Of a DNA stretch of 64,000 bases, positions 1-11,445 are shown one piece after another (position 1 is the first letter of the stretch; each line of letters opens with the position of its first letter). The stretch comes from Ctenosaura bakeri (taxonomy: Eukaryota > Chordata > Lepidosauria > Squamata > Iguanidae). The notes below the pieces were generated by a model. That model did no database searches. It saw only the letters and a list, made by a program, of their open reading frames with translations, and was not told the origin of the DNA. The stretch lies in contig CAOLHI010001821.1 of NCBI GenBank assembly GCA_948474755.1, forward strand, positions 414,416-478,415, given 5' to 3'. Position numbers and translations under genes: made by a program.

Positions 1-60
1 TTAAAGAAAAAACAAACAAATCTACAACCACCTAAGGCCATGCTATGGGTATGCAGTTCT

Positions 61-108
61 TTCAAGGGTAATCCCACATATAGTTTTCAAGGGTAATCCC
101 ACATATAG
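61..108. repeat. 25-bp tandem duplication
   Basis: The unit TTCAAGGGTAATCCCACATA plus TAG occurs at 61 and again at 86, separated by TT. The two copies are identical, so the duplication is recent. Confidence 0.95.
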
Positions 109-197
109 ATGACAAGAATTATTTATATCAGTCTACCTAATAACAACCCCTAGTAGCTGAGTGCTGACAGGACTGGAGGCAAAATGGGGACCCTAAG

Positions 198-406
198 AAA
201 CAAGAGAGAAATTAGGGTACTCAAATATATCTATAAATATGAAATATTTGTAAATTGAAAAAACAAACAAACAAACAAACAAAAGTCCTCCAGAGAGAGA
301 CAGAATAAAAAAAAGTCCTCTGGAGGACTTTTGTTTTTCTTTTGATTTACAAATATTTCGTATTTATAGATACATTTGAGTACCCTTATTTCTCTCTCTT
401 GTTTTT
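198..406. repeat. Long inverted repeat (foldback), about 90-bp arms
   Basis: The left arm (about 198-292) and right arm (about 320-406) are near-perfect reverse complements with a short spacer. Matching blocks include AAACAAGAGAGA against TCTCTCTCTTGTTT, GGGTACTCAAAT against ATTTGAGTACCC, and CAAAAGTCCTCCA against TGGAGGACTTTTG. The left arm has an extra run of CAAA units at about 261-284, a length change between the arms. No transposase-like sequence or clear target duplication was found. It could be a foldback DNA element or a local inverted duplication. Confidence 0.9.
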
Positions 407-460
407 ATGGAAGACCACAGAATATCCACTGATTATTGGAAAAGGAAAATGTAAAATAGT

Positions 461-519
461 GGAAGATTTGGAGAGTTTTAGTACTAGATTGGAAGATTTG
501 GAGGGTTTTAGTACAAGAA
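461..519. repeat. 30-bp tandem duplication
   Basis: The unit GGAAGATTTGGAG(A/G)GTTTT followed by AGTAC is repeated with period 30 (461-490 and 491-519), differing at only a few bases. Confidence 0.9.
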
Positions 520-869
520 AGTAACTTTCCAAACTCTGGGTTACCTACAGAGTGATTGATTGACATCTTGAATTTCTCTTAAGAAGAAAAGAGACACTAT
601 GTTTATTGCAGGTCCTAATGTGAAGAAACCTAATACGAAAGCAGCTAAACTTCAAAAAGGTGATGGATCGGTCCTCCAGTAATGAAGTTTTTAGAGTAGA
701 TCAAAAGGCACTGTTTGAAGTTAATTCATATGCTCAGTTTTTAAAAGTATCTCATTTTCACCATTTCAAAAATACCATACTTTCCATTATGAGATGAATT
801 TCAAAAACTTTCCAGGTAGGATAGCAATGTTAATCTGTTATGTCATAATAAACACAGAAAGTCTTATGA

Positions 870-935
870 CACCTTAAAGACTAACAAGTATTACTTGGCA
901 GAAGATTTTTTTCATTCTAGCTGGCTTCATTAAAT
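870..935 (-). repeat. Dispersed repeat fragment (GATGAAGTGGAC family), reverse
   Basis: The sequence ACACCTTAAAGACTAACAAG and what follows resembles a common reptile interspersed repeat whose other strand reads GATGAAGTGGAC...GAAAGCTTATGC. Three other fragments of the same family occur here: about 11925-11992 and 31908-31975 in reverse, and 33296-33385 forward, where GTCTGATGAAGTGGACCAGA is clear. I do not know the class of this repeat. Confidence 0.5.
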
Positions 936-1155
936 GAAAGGTTACTGGAGGTAGTCACTCAGTATGATAATTAGAACTTAAAACAGAGACAGACACTGAA
1001 ATAAGAAGGAAATTATAATGGGTCAGCTGTAGACCTCAAAACTGCCAGCTTTACTACTGTTGTGGTGAAGTTAACACATCATACTTGTTGCTTCAGGCTC
1101 TGCCTGAAGGCATGATAAATAAATTACACTAGTAAAAAATTTCACATTGCTTTCA

Positions 1156-1428
<273 letters not shown>

Positions 1429-2194
1429 TTATTAAGAATAGAAATACATTTCAAAGTAATCTACAGTTTCAACAACTGAGTCATATATCACAGCAAAACA
1501 GAGAAATACGGCAATATTTTACCAACATGCTTATTAGCACCAGACATTGAGCATTGCCACACAATCAAATTTGTATAAGGGAAGCTGGATATACAGGGGC
1601 ATTTGCCACCTAGCTGAATTTCCAGGGATAGTGTTTATATCTTTCAAGGGACACTCGTCTTTGTTTCCCACAAGTACCCTTGGAAAACATGGCACATTAT
1701 CACCTGCAGTTTTGCTGAAGAAGATATTTGCAATACCATTTTTAAAGTGTAGGGTCACCAGAGTTCTTCTAAATAGGCTACATCTCAGGATGTAGAACAA
1801 AAAAGAAGGGAATTTTAAATTTTAAAAAGTCTTTCAAGCATCTCACACTTTCTTTCCTCCAGAAAAGTGCTCATACTCCCCCTCTCCAAACTTTATACAG
1901 GACAATGGATATGGTAAAGGTGGAGTAGGTACATTTGACTGTGAATGATAGTATATTTCTATTTAAACAATAGATACTTTTATATTTGGACTGCTGCACA
2001 CCAATGATTGAGATGAACAGAACAGAATAGAGATGAATAGAACACCAGTGAACAGAGATGTGCATCAGATTCAGAAAAAACTGAGTCCAATGAATCCTCT
2101 TCAGACTGATTTTGGTACTTCTCAAAGCAAAGATCAGTTTCACTTTGAAGGGACCCAAGCTGAAGCTTGGCCTCCACAGAGCCTTGTTAAAATT

Positions 2195-2320
2195 GCAATT
2201 TCCACACTAGACTGTTATAGTGCTGTTATTCCACTTTCAACATCTTGTGGAATCTTGGGGTGTGCAGTTTAGGGAGGGGCCTTTGAGGCCAGGATTTCCA
2301 GGTCTAGTGTGGAAATGGCC
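2195..2320. mobile_element. Short foldback DNA element (shared-terminus family, core A)
   Basis: The left end ATTTCCACACTAGACTGTTA pairs with the right end GTCTAGTGTGGAAAT. The interior is one arm of the 'core A' palindrome seen at 15661, 22879, 36401 and 44771: GTTATAGTGCTGTTATTCCA, then CTTTCAACATC, then a GTAGTTTAGGGAGGGGCC-like stretch. The second interior arm is mostly deleted. No convincing target duplication. Confidence 0.75.
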
Positions 2321-3205
2321 AATGTCAAATTTTACAAGGCAACATTTGGCAGATACATTACATACTAAAATAAAGTGTGTCATGTAAGATCCCTTGCATT
2401 TTTACTCTCAGTTTAGTGTGTGGTGCCCCAATATTATCTGGAAATATCATATATACATAGTGGATATTTAAACTTCCCCCAGCCATTTTTTTTTGTTCCA
2501 AAATATTCCCTGAGTGCCCTTCTTAATATTTTTTTAAAAAAGAAATATTTCAATTGATGTCAACTCTCCCCCCCACCTTTTGTTTTGTTTTCATGGATGG
2601 AATGAGAAGAAGGTCCTGAATATCAGAAAGTAAAAGTCCAGGGATTTAACCTTTATCCACGAACAACCCCCGAGCAGGACTTAAGGCACAATCCTAACTG
2701 GTGGGTGTGACCAAAGGACAGCTGAATCAATGCCAGGGCAGTTGAAATTGTACTGAATCCAAATCTTTCCTATCCTAGGACTGTTCTTGCCCTGGCCTAA
2801 CCTTATGCTGGCATTGTGGATGCGCTGGAGTGAATTTGTAACATAACACATCTACTCCCTTGCCCCACCTCTTCTCTGCTCCCCCTTTTGACTTTTTTTT
2901 TCCAGAAGAAGAATTCTGCTGCCAACATATACTATTAATAGCACTCATTTCCATGTGATTACTGTGTCAGCAGGGCAATGAATCCCCCAATTTTAGTCCA
3001 AGCCTATAAAAACCTATTCTTGGTGCTGAATTTTGGAGATATGCTTCAGTACCTTGGATAGCTTCTTTTACCATCTGACTAAGGCCAAAATAACACCTCT
3101 GGCATGGAAGCCATCAGACACCACCGGTCAGCAGATGTCTGAGGTGAAAAGCACTTTTGCTTGCAGAAGAGTATTTGTTCATGCAGAAGAGGCTTATGCC
3201 TAATG

Positions 3206-3430
3206 ATGGCAGCAGTGCAGTGGTTAAATTCTGGTACTGCAGCCACAATGTTGTGAGTTCAATCCCGCACGGCTCCAGGTTGACTAAGCCTACCATCCTT
3301 CCATAGGTTGGTGAAATGAGTACCCAGCTTGTTGGGGGCAATTAGCTAAAAACACACCATAAACCGCATAAAGAGTGCTTCACACTGGTAAGCAGTATAG
3401 AAATGTAACTGGTATTGTTAATGATAACTA
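3206..3430 (+). mobile_element. Sauria-type SINE, tRNA head with BovB-like tail
   Basis: The tRNA-like head has a degenerate A box (AGTGGTTAAATTCTGG, 3218 on) and a B box (GAGTTCAATCCC, about 3256-3267). The body GAGTACCCAGCTTGTTGGGG and the tail AAACCGC...TAAGCAGTATAGAAATG match the remembered lizard Sauria SINE, whose 3' end is shared with its partner LINE, RTE-BovB. A BovB relic lies about 1 kb downstream. Degenerate and unlikely to be active. Confidence 0.8.
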
Positions 3431-4309
3431 CCTACAGTTGAAGGGTCTTTAAGTTAGAATTGCAGTATACTTTGAAAGGAAAAAAAAACTGAACTGCATG
3501 CAATTGAGTTATCATCATATGCAATTTAGCCCTTTGTTTCTTCCTAGGTTTTGATTCAACATTTTGAGGATGAGAGAGCAGTGGAAATGGCTAAATGACC
3601 GACAGTTCCACCTTCTTATTCCACAGTATGTTTTACCAGGGACTGGGCAAATACTGTGCTCTGGAGGAGAGGTTATTCAGTTGCTTCCACCTTCATTTGC
3701 TCTGTTGCTGAACTGTTCTGTGAAAAGGAGGTGGTTCTGTGCTGAGTTTAACATGGGTAGCTTCAGGTTCTGTTGTCTGATGATTGTAAAATCCTTTGCT
3801 TTCTCCTTAAGTAATATTTTAATCAATACATTTCAGAATTTTCCCGACAGTGTGATCTACCTTTTATTGATAATAATAGCCTTCTTTCCTATTCCCTGTG
3901 AAATATGTGTATGTTTTCATCATATATGATTTAGCCAGGAAATCCATCCTCTTTTCCTCTAGTTGGTTAAAAAAAATAATCATTATTTCACTTCTGTTCT
4001 GTGGATGCACTTGTGTTTGTGCCTCATTAAACATCCTATTAAAGAAGAGACAATATTAAATCATATATAAGAACTTAAAATTGGCAAAAGCAAGCTCCCT
4101 TTCCTATTCTCATGCATCTGTCCTTGATAACAAATCAGCTGTAAGAAAACAGAACCAAAAGAATAGATGAATGTACATGTGTTTGTCTTCATGTGTAACC
4201 TACATGCAGGACAAAAGGCTTTTCTTAGGTAGGACAGAATATGGAGAAATAGAGTGGTTTCCAGTCAGGCAAAGTAGTCAGGCAAGGCTAAATTTTATAA
4301 CGCTGCTTA

Positions 4310-5600
4310 TTTAATTGTACACTGAATGTATTGTAGATAAAGCAAGGATAGAGTCAGAGAAAGGAGGTGTGAAAACTGGAAGAAGGAACATCAACAGATT
4401 AAGATATGAAGATAACATCATGCTGCTTGCAGAAAATAGCAAGACCTTGGAACAATTACTGAAGAACATCAAGGAAGAAAGTGCAAGGGCAGGTTTACAG
4501 CTGAACATTAAGAAAGTAAAAAATAATGGACACAGATTGATTTAGTTAACCTTAAAACAAATGATGATGACATTTCCATACTTTGGCTCAGTCATTAATC
4601 AGAATGGAGACTGTACTCGAAAAATCAGAAGACTAGGACCCTTTCCGCACGTGGGAATGCGCAAAAACGGTACTCACTGGACTTCTTCAGCATCCGGACG
4701 AGTCCATTGGGACAAGGAGCAGTGCGAGCTCATCGCTCCACACTGCTCCGGCGTCCAAAATGGCAGCTTCTGGTTAGTGGAGGCTCTCCACCAACCGGAG
4801 AAGCTCGCCAGCCTAAAGCCCACCCCCAGCAGATCTGCAGGCACGCACTAGTCCATGCCTGCAAATCTGCACCGGAGCGCGGCGATGGAGCAACACGGGG
4901 TCGTGCACTTCATGCTTTTTAAAAACCTCTTAAAAGAGGTTTTTTAAAAGCACGCTGCGCGACCAGTTCCGGTCACTCTGGAGAGGACTGAGGTGAGGAA
5001 CTACGAAAAGTAGTCTGCCCCAGTCCACTCCACGGTACAGAAGACCTCTGTCGGAGGTCGCTCTGCACCGTTTTAATAGGCCAGTGCGGAAAGGGCCTAG
5101 GACTTGGAAGTGCAGCTACAAAAGAACTAGACAAGATTCTGAAGTGTAAAGATATATCATTGAATACAAAAGTTAGGATTGTCCATGCCATAATATTTCC
5201 AATTTCTATGTATGTGAAAACTGAACAGTGAAGAAGATAGGAAGAAAATCAAGTCATTTGAAATGTGATGCTGCAGAAGAGTAATATGAATTCCCTAGAC
5301 TTTTAAAAACGTGAATGAATACAACAAATCAAGCCTGCTCTCCAGGTCAAGATGACTAAACTGAGGTTTAGTCTGAGGTTTTGGCCATATCATGAGCAGA
5401 GATGACTAACTAGAAAAGACAGTGATGGTCGCTAAGGTAGAAGGCAGTAGAAAAAGCAGAAGACCGCATTACAGATGGATAGACTCAATCAAGGAAGATA
5501 CATCCATGAATCTGCAAGACTGAGCTGTGCAGTTGAGGATAGGGTGACTTAAAGGAGTCCCATTCAGAGGGTCATGAGAAGTCAAAGTTGCCTTTCTCCC
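4310..5600 (+). mobile_element. RTE-BovB LINE relic, split by a DNA element
   Basis: Translation of 4315-4530 gives a reverse-transcriptase segment of BovB type: GRRNINRLRYEDNIML, then LKNIKEESARAGLQLNIKK. After 4561 it continues FPYFGSVINQNGDCTRKIRR, is broken by the element at 4641-5095, and resumes about 5104 with KELDKILKCKDISLNTKVRI and FPISMY. The 3' part to about 5600 has the BovB tail wording (AGATGGATAGACTCAATCAA, then GATAGGGTGACTT). The catalytic YADD is YEDN at 4405-4416, so the second aspartate is lost; stops and frameshifts follow. A dead, 5'-truncated copy. Confidence 0.85.
4641..5095. mobile_element. Foldback DNA element (core B) inserted in BovB
   Basis: Terminal inverted repeats are CCTTTCCGCAC at the left and GTGCGGAAAGG at the right. 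The host BovB reading frame stops at the left end and resumes at the right. CTAGG flanks both sides (read more generously, CTAGGAC), consistent with a 5- to 8-bp target duplication whose exact length is ambiguous because the flank resembles the terminus. The interior is CpG-rich, carries short inverted repeats (CAGGC..GCCTG; CTCTTAAAAGAG at the centre), and is shared with elements at 20138 and 28074. No coding capacity, so non-autonomous. Confidence 0.85.
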
Positions 5601-6948
5601 AGAGATGAGTAGATATTTCCAGCAAAGAAAATGCTGTTTTCTGTACAAATGTGCAAAGGCAAAATTTGCACAGAATAAAGCCGAAGCTGTGAAAAGTCCT
5701 TGAAAACTCCTAAAGACTTCTTCTGTAGAGGAGGAAAGTTGCTAAAATTACTTGTTGCTCCTTTTAACTATGAAGTGAGCAATGAGTTACATCCCTATAT
5801 GCAATACCAACAGGACTTGGGAGAACCTCATTTTCCCTTTTCATTCACTGCATATGCTAAGATTGTTAGAAATTCAAAGAATCTGGTGTTCACTTCCCAC
5901 TTTTATTCCTTTGTCTCAGTTACACTGCTTGAGCACTGGAACTCTGTACAAAAGGGGGTTTTTCCTGATAGAAATGGGGGGGGGTTTCTAAGTATTTTGT
6001 TCACAGTACAGAATTTACGGAAATATTGTGCTTCATTTTTGTATGACTAAATTAAACAGGAACAGTAAAAATCAATACATAAATAGTGAGGGAAAATATC
6101 ACATTTCATGGCTGAGTGGCAGTCAAAGGATTATAGTTAGTCATTTATGACTGTACTATTGCATCAGCTGGGATTTATATTGAAAGGCAAAGCTACTGTG
6201 TGATGTAACTCTAAAATATGAGTTGTCATTTACAAATATATATTAACAATAAAGTTCTCTAACTAAAATAGATTGCTCACTCCCATCTTCTCAAATTATT
6301 TGCTCCCACTGTGGTTGTAATGAATTCTTATTAATTAAATTTTAATACTCTGATCACCTGATGCAGTGCTAACTCTTTCCAGAGACAAATACAGGCATCA
6401 AAATGAAATTTAGCCACCTATTTCACAAGGTAACTTCCAGGGTTTTAGTTAATATGCTAAAACAGGAGCTAAAAAGTGTGGACTGCATGCTGCAGTCAGC
6501 CGTTTCAGTGTGCTCCCTACACCAGTTCACCCACCAAATGGTAAATTGTACCACAAGAGATCTTTGGAGTTGTGACATCACATTTAAATTTGTTTTACCC
6601 TTGGCCTTTTGAAATAATTCCTCTTCATCCTGGTCACTTCCCATTTCTCATAAAATACAAGGTTCTTTAAGGCCCTAAGATAAGGGATTCATAGAATGCA
6701 GAGATTTGGAATATAGGCACATGCTAGTTGGAAAATACATTGAAAAATGAGTCAGTCTGGAAAATGCACACCCAACTTGTGATGTGTACAGGAATGTGTA
6801 TAACTTTTGGAAGAATCAGAGACTCATTATGTGAAAATGGGGGAAAAAATAAAGAGATTGAGCTTAATATTTTCACATATCCTAACTGTGGTCACTCTTG
6901 CATAAATTCACAACTTTGCATGAGTAGAATGAAGCCTAAGGCATCATC

Positions 6949-7081
6949 TTGTTTAAACTGTATGCTGAACATATCACACATAAAGCAGCATTAGAGGAAG
7001 GAGGTATGGCTAATAAAAGAAGTAATATCAACAATTTAACATATGAAGATGAGAACATAATAACTGCAGAAAACAGCAAAA
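6949..7081 (+). mobile_element. BovB reverse-transcriptase fragment
   Basis: Translation reads ALEEGGMANKRSNINNLTYE followed by DENIITAENSK, the segment of BovB reverse transcriptase around the catalytic box. As in the copy at 4310, the YADD motif is damaged (YEDE). The frame dissolves after 7081. Confidence 0.75.
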
Positions 7082-8654
7082 TTTTTAACTATTTTAACTG
7101 CATCCTTATAGGCAGATCTTGTTTTAGTGCCTCACCCATATTAACAGCAATCCAAATAACTAATTTCATTTCTCTCCAAGAAATTAAATACACTAGTGCT
7201 ATTTTATTTCATGTTCTATATTTAATCTCATTTGTTCCTTATATCCAAATATTTTACAAAATGTTTAGGTCAGTAAATCCAAATAAAGATCTATGCCCTC
7301 TATGAACAGTTACCTCACTAGCATATAAATTAACCTGCCATATTTCTTGCTTACTTACATTAATTCTGAATTTTAGTTAGATCTTATTCCATGTGCAAGA
7401 GTTTCTGCAGACATAGCAAACAGCAATAGAAATCATGGAGAACATTGTTATACACCCCTAAGCAGCCTACATAAATTAGATTGTGCTTCTGAAACTGTGA
7501 CATTTTATATAGACTTGTTTTATACAAGTAACTTTCAATAAATCTATATAAATTAATAAATATTAGTCATATTAAAAACTGCAATAGACTAGCAGAAATT
7601 TTGCTTAATAACATAAATAAAATTTATCATATATAAAATGGGCATGGATTAATAAAAATGTTTTCAACTGGTCCTAAAAAAGTTATCATTTCTACTGTGC
7701 AAGCCAACCAGGGGAAATAACTGCAAAACTGTGCATTTAAGCTTAAAAACCAACTTCTGAGATGATTCCAGCCTCTCATCTTAAAGAAGATGCACCCTGA
7801 AAAAGGCTGCTGTGAGGACTTGTGCTTATTCAGTACAGAGAAAGGCACTGAATGTGTTTGCAGAGAGAATAAACTATCCCAACTTCTTTTATTATTTTGC
7901 TTTAAACAGAAATTGCCCCAACAACCACTCCAGGGGCATCTTGACACACAGTTGCCAATGTGTGAAAATATGAAGTATAAATTATAAATAATTAATTCTG
8001 ATGACTACAAAATGGGTTTATGTATTCTCTGATGTTACCCAACTGCTTATAGGAATGGGCTCAGCATGATTCTTTGCCATAATTATGTTAGTAACCAAGA
8101 AGCAACTTTGATCTATTTTGTGTCTTAGCATTAATCATGTGCAAAATGAGAAACACTGAAGAGTTTTTGAAAGAGTAAAATTAGGAACAACAGTTTCATT
8201 TTGATTTTTGTCATGCCCACCAGCTGCTCCTACTTACTGAGGATGGTCCCTGTTTTCTAGTCACAAAGATAACTCTCAATGAGAATGCATATGAAAGCAT
8301 ATTTGTTAGTGCTAGTGTGTCATACAGGACCTACTTTGTTGTTATTAGTTGCACTGATAAGGCACAGACTGAAACCTATGTTATGACAATTTTCTATTTT
8401 CTATTACACTTCTGCTCTCTACCTCATCTGACTTCTATTTACTTAACAGCTGATTACAAAGAGTAAAGCCTTACACATTGTCCAGATATGTGTCCCAAGG
8501 GCTGAGGGTGTGCTGCAGTAAAGCCCAGATCCTCATATGTATGCCATCTTTTATTCTTTCATCTTCCTAAAATTCCAGAGTACCTAATTTGCTTACTTAA
8601 TAGTGCAAAGAGATCCTGAATCCACAGTGCTTCCAGTGCTTCATTTTTGAGCAA

Positions 8655-8760
8655 GGTGATGGAATATAAGGTGGCCTCCCACCTCCAGGGGTTCATGAAT
8701 GAGATAGATTATCTAGATCCATTTCAATCTGGCTTTAGATTGAATCTCTCTGTAATTTCT
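8655..8760 (+). mobile_element. L2 LINE reverse-transcriptase fragment
   Basis: The forward translation contains VASHLQGFMNEIDYLDPFQS followed by GFRLN, matching the L2-clade reverse-transcriptase wording (LDPFQSGFR). The match ends at about 8760 in frameshifted sequence. Confidence 0.7.
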
Positions 8761-9728
8761 CTGTAAGCATATTCGCTGCATCATCCAAAACTCTGGTCTA
8801 TAGATTTAGGTTTGTTTGATGTATTACATCACTCTCACTTCCTACCAGGTTTAGGGAACTAGGATAGCAGGTAGGAAGGTTTAATAATGTGGGGAGGTAA
8901 GGAAATGGCATGGATTCATTCATACTTGTTAATATTTTTTTCCACTTGGATTAATGCATTAAGTCGGGCATATTTCACACTAAGCACAGGAACTCATCCC
9001 TGTTGAAAGTCACAAGAAACAAAAAGAATTCCTATACAGCAGTCTTATATAGGTACACTGAAAAGTAAGTTACATTAAATTTGCTGGGGGCAAGCCCATG
9101 TCGTAGGATTGCTGTCTTAAATACCGAGCTTGCTATTGAATTCCTTGTGAATTGAATGATAATCTTGCAGATATTATCCCTTGTTTGGACCTTCTTTGTG
9201 AGAAGCTCTTGTTTACTTTTTTTTTTTTTTTTTTGTTGTTCATTTCCATTTTGCATTCTGAATGTTGCATCCACCAGTTTGGTTTAAGCAGCTGCTATTC
9301 AAAAAACTGCTACAACAGAGCCTACAGCAAAAGAATAATAATAGCTAGTCTCTAAATAACATGAAAAGCTGGTATTGGATTTGTGCTCTTTTATTCACCC
9401 CTTGTGTTTCTTTGACAATAAAGCAGGCTTTAAATGAAAAATTATAGGTTAAATTCTATAAATTATGTACAAGCCAGTAAAACAGCAAACGTCTCTTGCC
9501 TGTGACATTATTAAAAACATCAATTGCGCCCTGCCACTGTCCTACCTCAGCCGTTCTGCTTCTACATTGTTTCAGATCAAAATCAAAATTTAATGCCTAC
9601 CAACAACAAAACATGTCAGAAACGGGGAAAAAGGCAGATCAAAATAGTTGTATCTGTAACATGACATACAACCTGGTTTTGTTCAAATCCTCATTCATCC
9701 ACAAAGCTCACTGGCTGATCTCAGGTGA

Positions 9729-9835
9729 CTCACTCTCTCTCAGCTGAATCTATCTCACAGCTTTGATGTGATGATCAGAGTGCCTTGACTGAAGGCACTG
9801 TTGAACAAAGGGTTAAATAAATAATAAATAAATGC
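9729..9835 (+). mobile_element. L2-type LINE 3' end with AAATAAATA tail
   Basis: GACTGAAGGCACTGTTGAAC is followed by a TTAAATAAATAATAAATAAA tail, the usual look of an L2-like 3' end in reptiles. It may belong with the fragment at 8655, about 1 kb upstream, since both are forward. Confidence 0.45.
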
Positions 9836-10097
9836 CTCCATTCCCAGCAGCAGGTAGAGGTGTTTGTAACCACAGATCCTCCTTCGTACCCTCACTATGT
9901 CTGATGTTTCCCCAAAAGAGAGTGCCCCACAACAGCTGCTCTCACAGCAGCTCTGAAATTTTCATTTTTAGTAAGGACACAAGCTGTTTCTGTGTCCTGT
10001 TTGATCATAACCACTTTCCTGCAGTCAGAAAAACAGATGTTAAGCACAGTGGAATACTATTCTGAAGGTATCTTTTTTTTTTTTTTTTTGTGGCCTA

Positions 10098-11445
10098 GCC
10101 AATAGCGATGTGCTTCAGATTTACACAGACTGTAACTCCATTCTGAACTGGGCTGATTTGGACAGAGTAAATGCAAGACTCATCCAAAGCAGACCAAATC
10201 AGAAACTAAAACACTATAGAAGATTTGTTAGGAAATGGATTCACAGAGACTCAGAAATATAGACAATGTGCCTCCAAAAATTGATATACTTCTCCCCATG
10301 GTCCCCATTTAAGATAAACAATGGTGGAGGGGAGAGGAAAGGAGGAAGGCTGATCTAGTTATGTGACTGAGAACTCCACCTTTGAATCATACACAATCTT
10401 GGGGCAGGGATCTCTAATTAATACATTGCAGGGCAATTTCAATGTTCAGTAATGGACCAAAACAAATCCAAAGTTTGGTACTTTCTTTTCCAGGATCAGG
10501 AACATTAAAATGGTTGGGACCAGAGAGAACATATTACAAGATGATTGCTTGGAAAAATCTATATCAGCCTTCCATCCTTGTCCTATTGCATTTTCTGTGA
10601 TTTTGGGGCCAGCTTGAGTTGCCAGTTTTTTGTTTGTTTGTTTAAGGAAAGGACAAGAAGGAATTTCAGCTGAGGTTTGTTCTACACAACCATTCTACAC
10701 AACCATTAAAGAGGCAGAAACCCTGTCCTTATCTCATTTAACAACCCTAGTGCCAAAAGAGTGGTAAACATAAGAAAGTTTAAACTGTTTTCTGTTGATC
10801 ACTACTCTTCAGTCCTTGTAGTTATCCTTCTGAAATATTTCCGGTTTTCCCTATGGTATTTAAATTTTTCATACAAATTGCCAAAGAATGTGTGTGTATG
10901 TGTTATGATTGACAAGTGAGATGAGAGAAAGGATTTCTGTCCTTTTCATAGTTGTGTCAAAGTGATAATCCAGCTTAAAAAAAAAATAAAAATAGAAGGG
11001 AAGTGTACTCTTCCTTGGATGTCCCCAAACTGCAAATGCTGTTCTCTCTCTCTCTCTCATATATATATCAGTGGCTCTTCATCTGACGTTTGGCAAAATC
11101 TTCCCATTAGAGTCAGCTATGCCTACAAGTTTCATCTAGTTTTTCCCCCAAAATGAAAATTCATGTGTGTGTGTGTGTGTGTGTGTGTATGTATCTGTAT
11201 CTATAGCATGAAACATCCCACACCTTTTAATTTGAAATCTGTACAAATTTAATCCCATTCTGATGCACAGAAAAAGTTACAGCTATTGATTGATTTCACT
11301 CATAAACAGGAATATTTGGATCTGCTAAGTGAGATTCATATTTGGACCCGAATCAAGTCGAGGCAGCCTCTGATCTGGTTTTGGAATGACCTCTGAGCTG
11401 AATCAAGTGGCTGACTTGAACTTTTTGCGGTCACTGCACACACTA
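10098..11445. mobile_element. Possible old DNA element with weak inverted ends
   Basis: The left end (AATAGCGATGTGCTTCAGAT) and right end (TGCACACACTACTAG) are weakly inverted relative to each other, and both flanks contain related text (CTGATTTGG-like against TCTGATCTGGTTTTGG). Between them are only unrecognised sequence and microsatellites. A T-run lies just outside at 10071-10090. This is a tentative reading. Confidence 0.2.
11042..11190. repeat. Microsatellites (CT)n(AT)n and (TG)n
   Basis: A CT run passes directly into an AT run at about 11042-11069, and a TG run of about a dozen units occupies about 11164-11188. Confidence 0.95.

Noticed and set aside
3206..3290. Possible tRNA gene
   Set aside because: A and B boxes are present, but there is no cloverleaf and the sequence continues into a SINE body.
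3564..3929. 121-codon forward ORF
   Set aside because: Hydrophobic tail but no conserved domain, no splice context and T-rich composition; consistent with chance.
7627..7947. 106-codon reverse ORF on the FSTL5 strand
   Set aside because: No match to FSTL5 or any other family; the neighbouring FSTL5 exons already join in phase without it.
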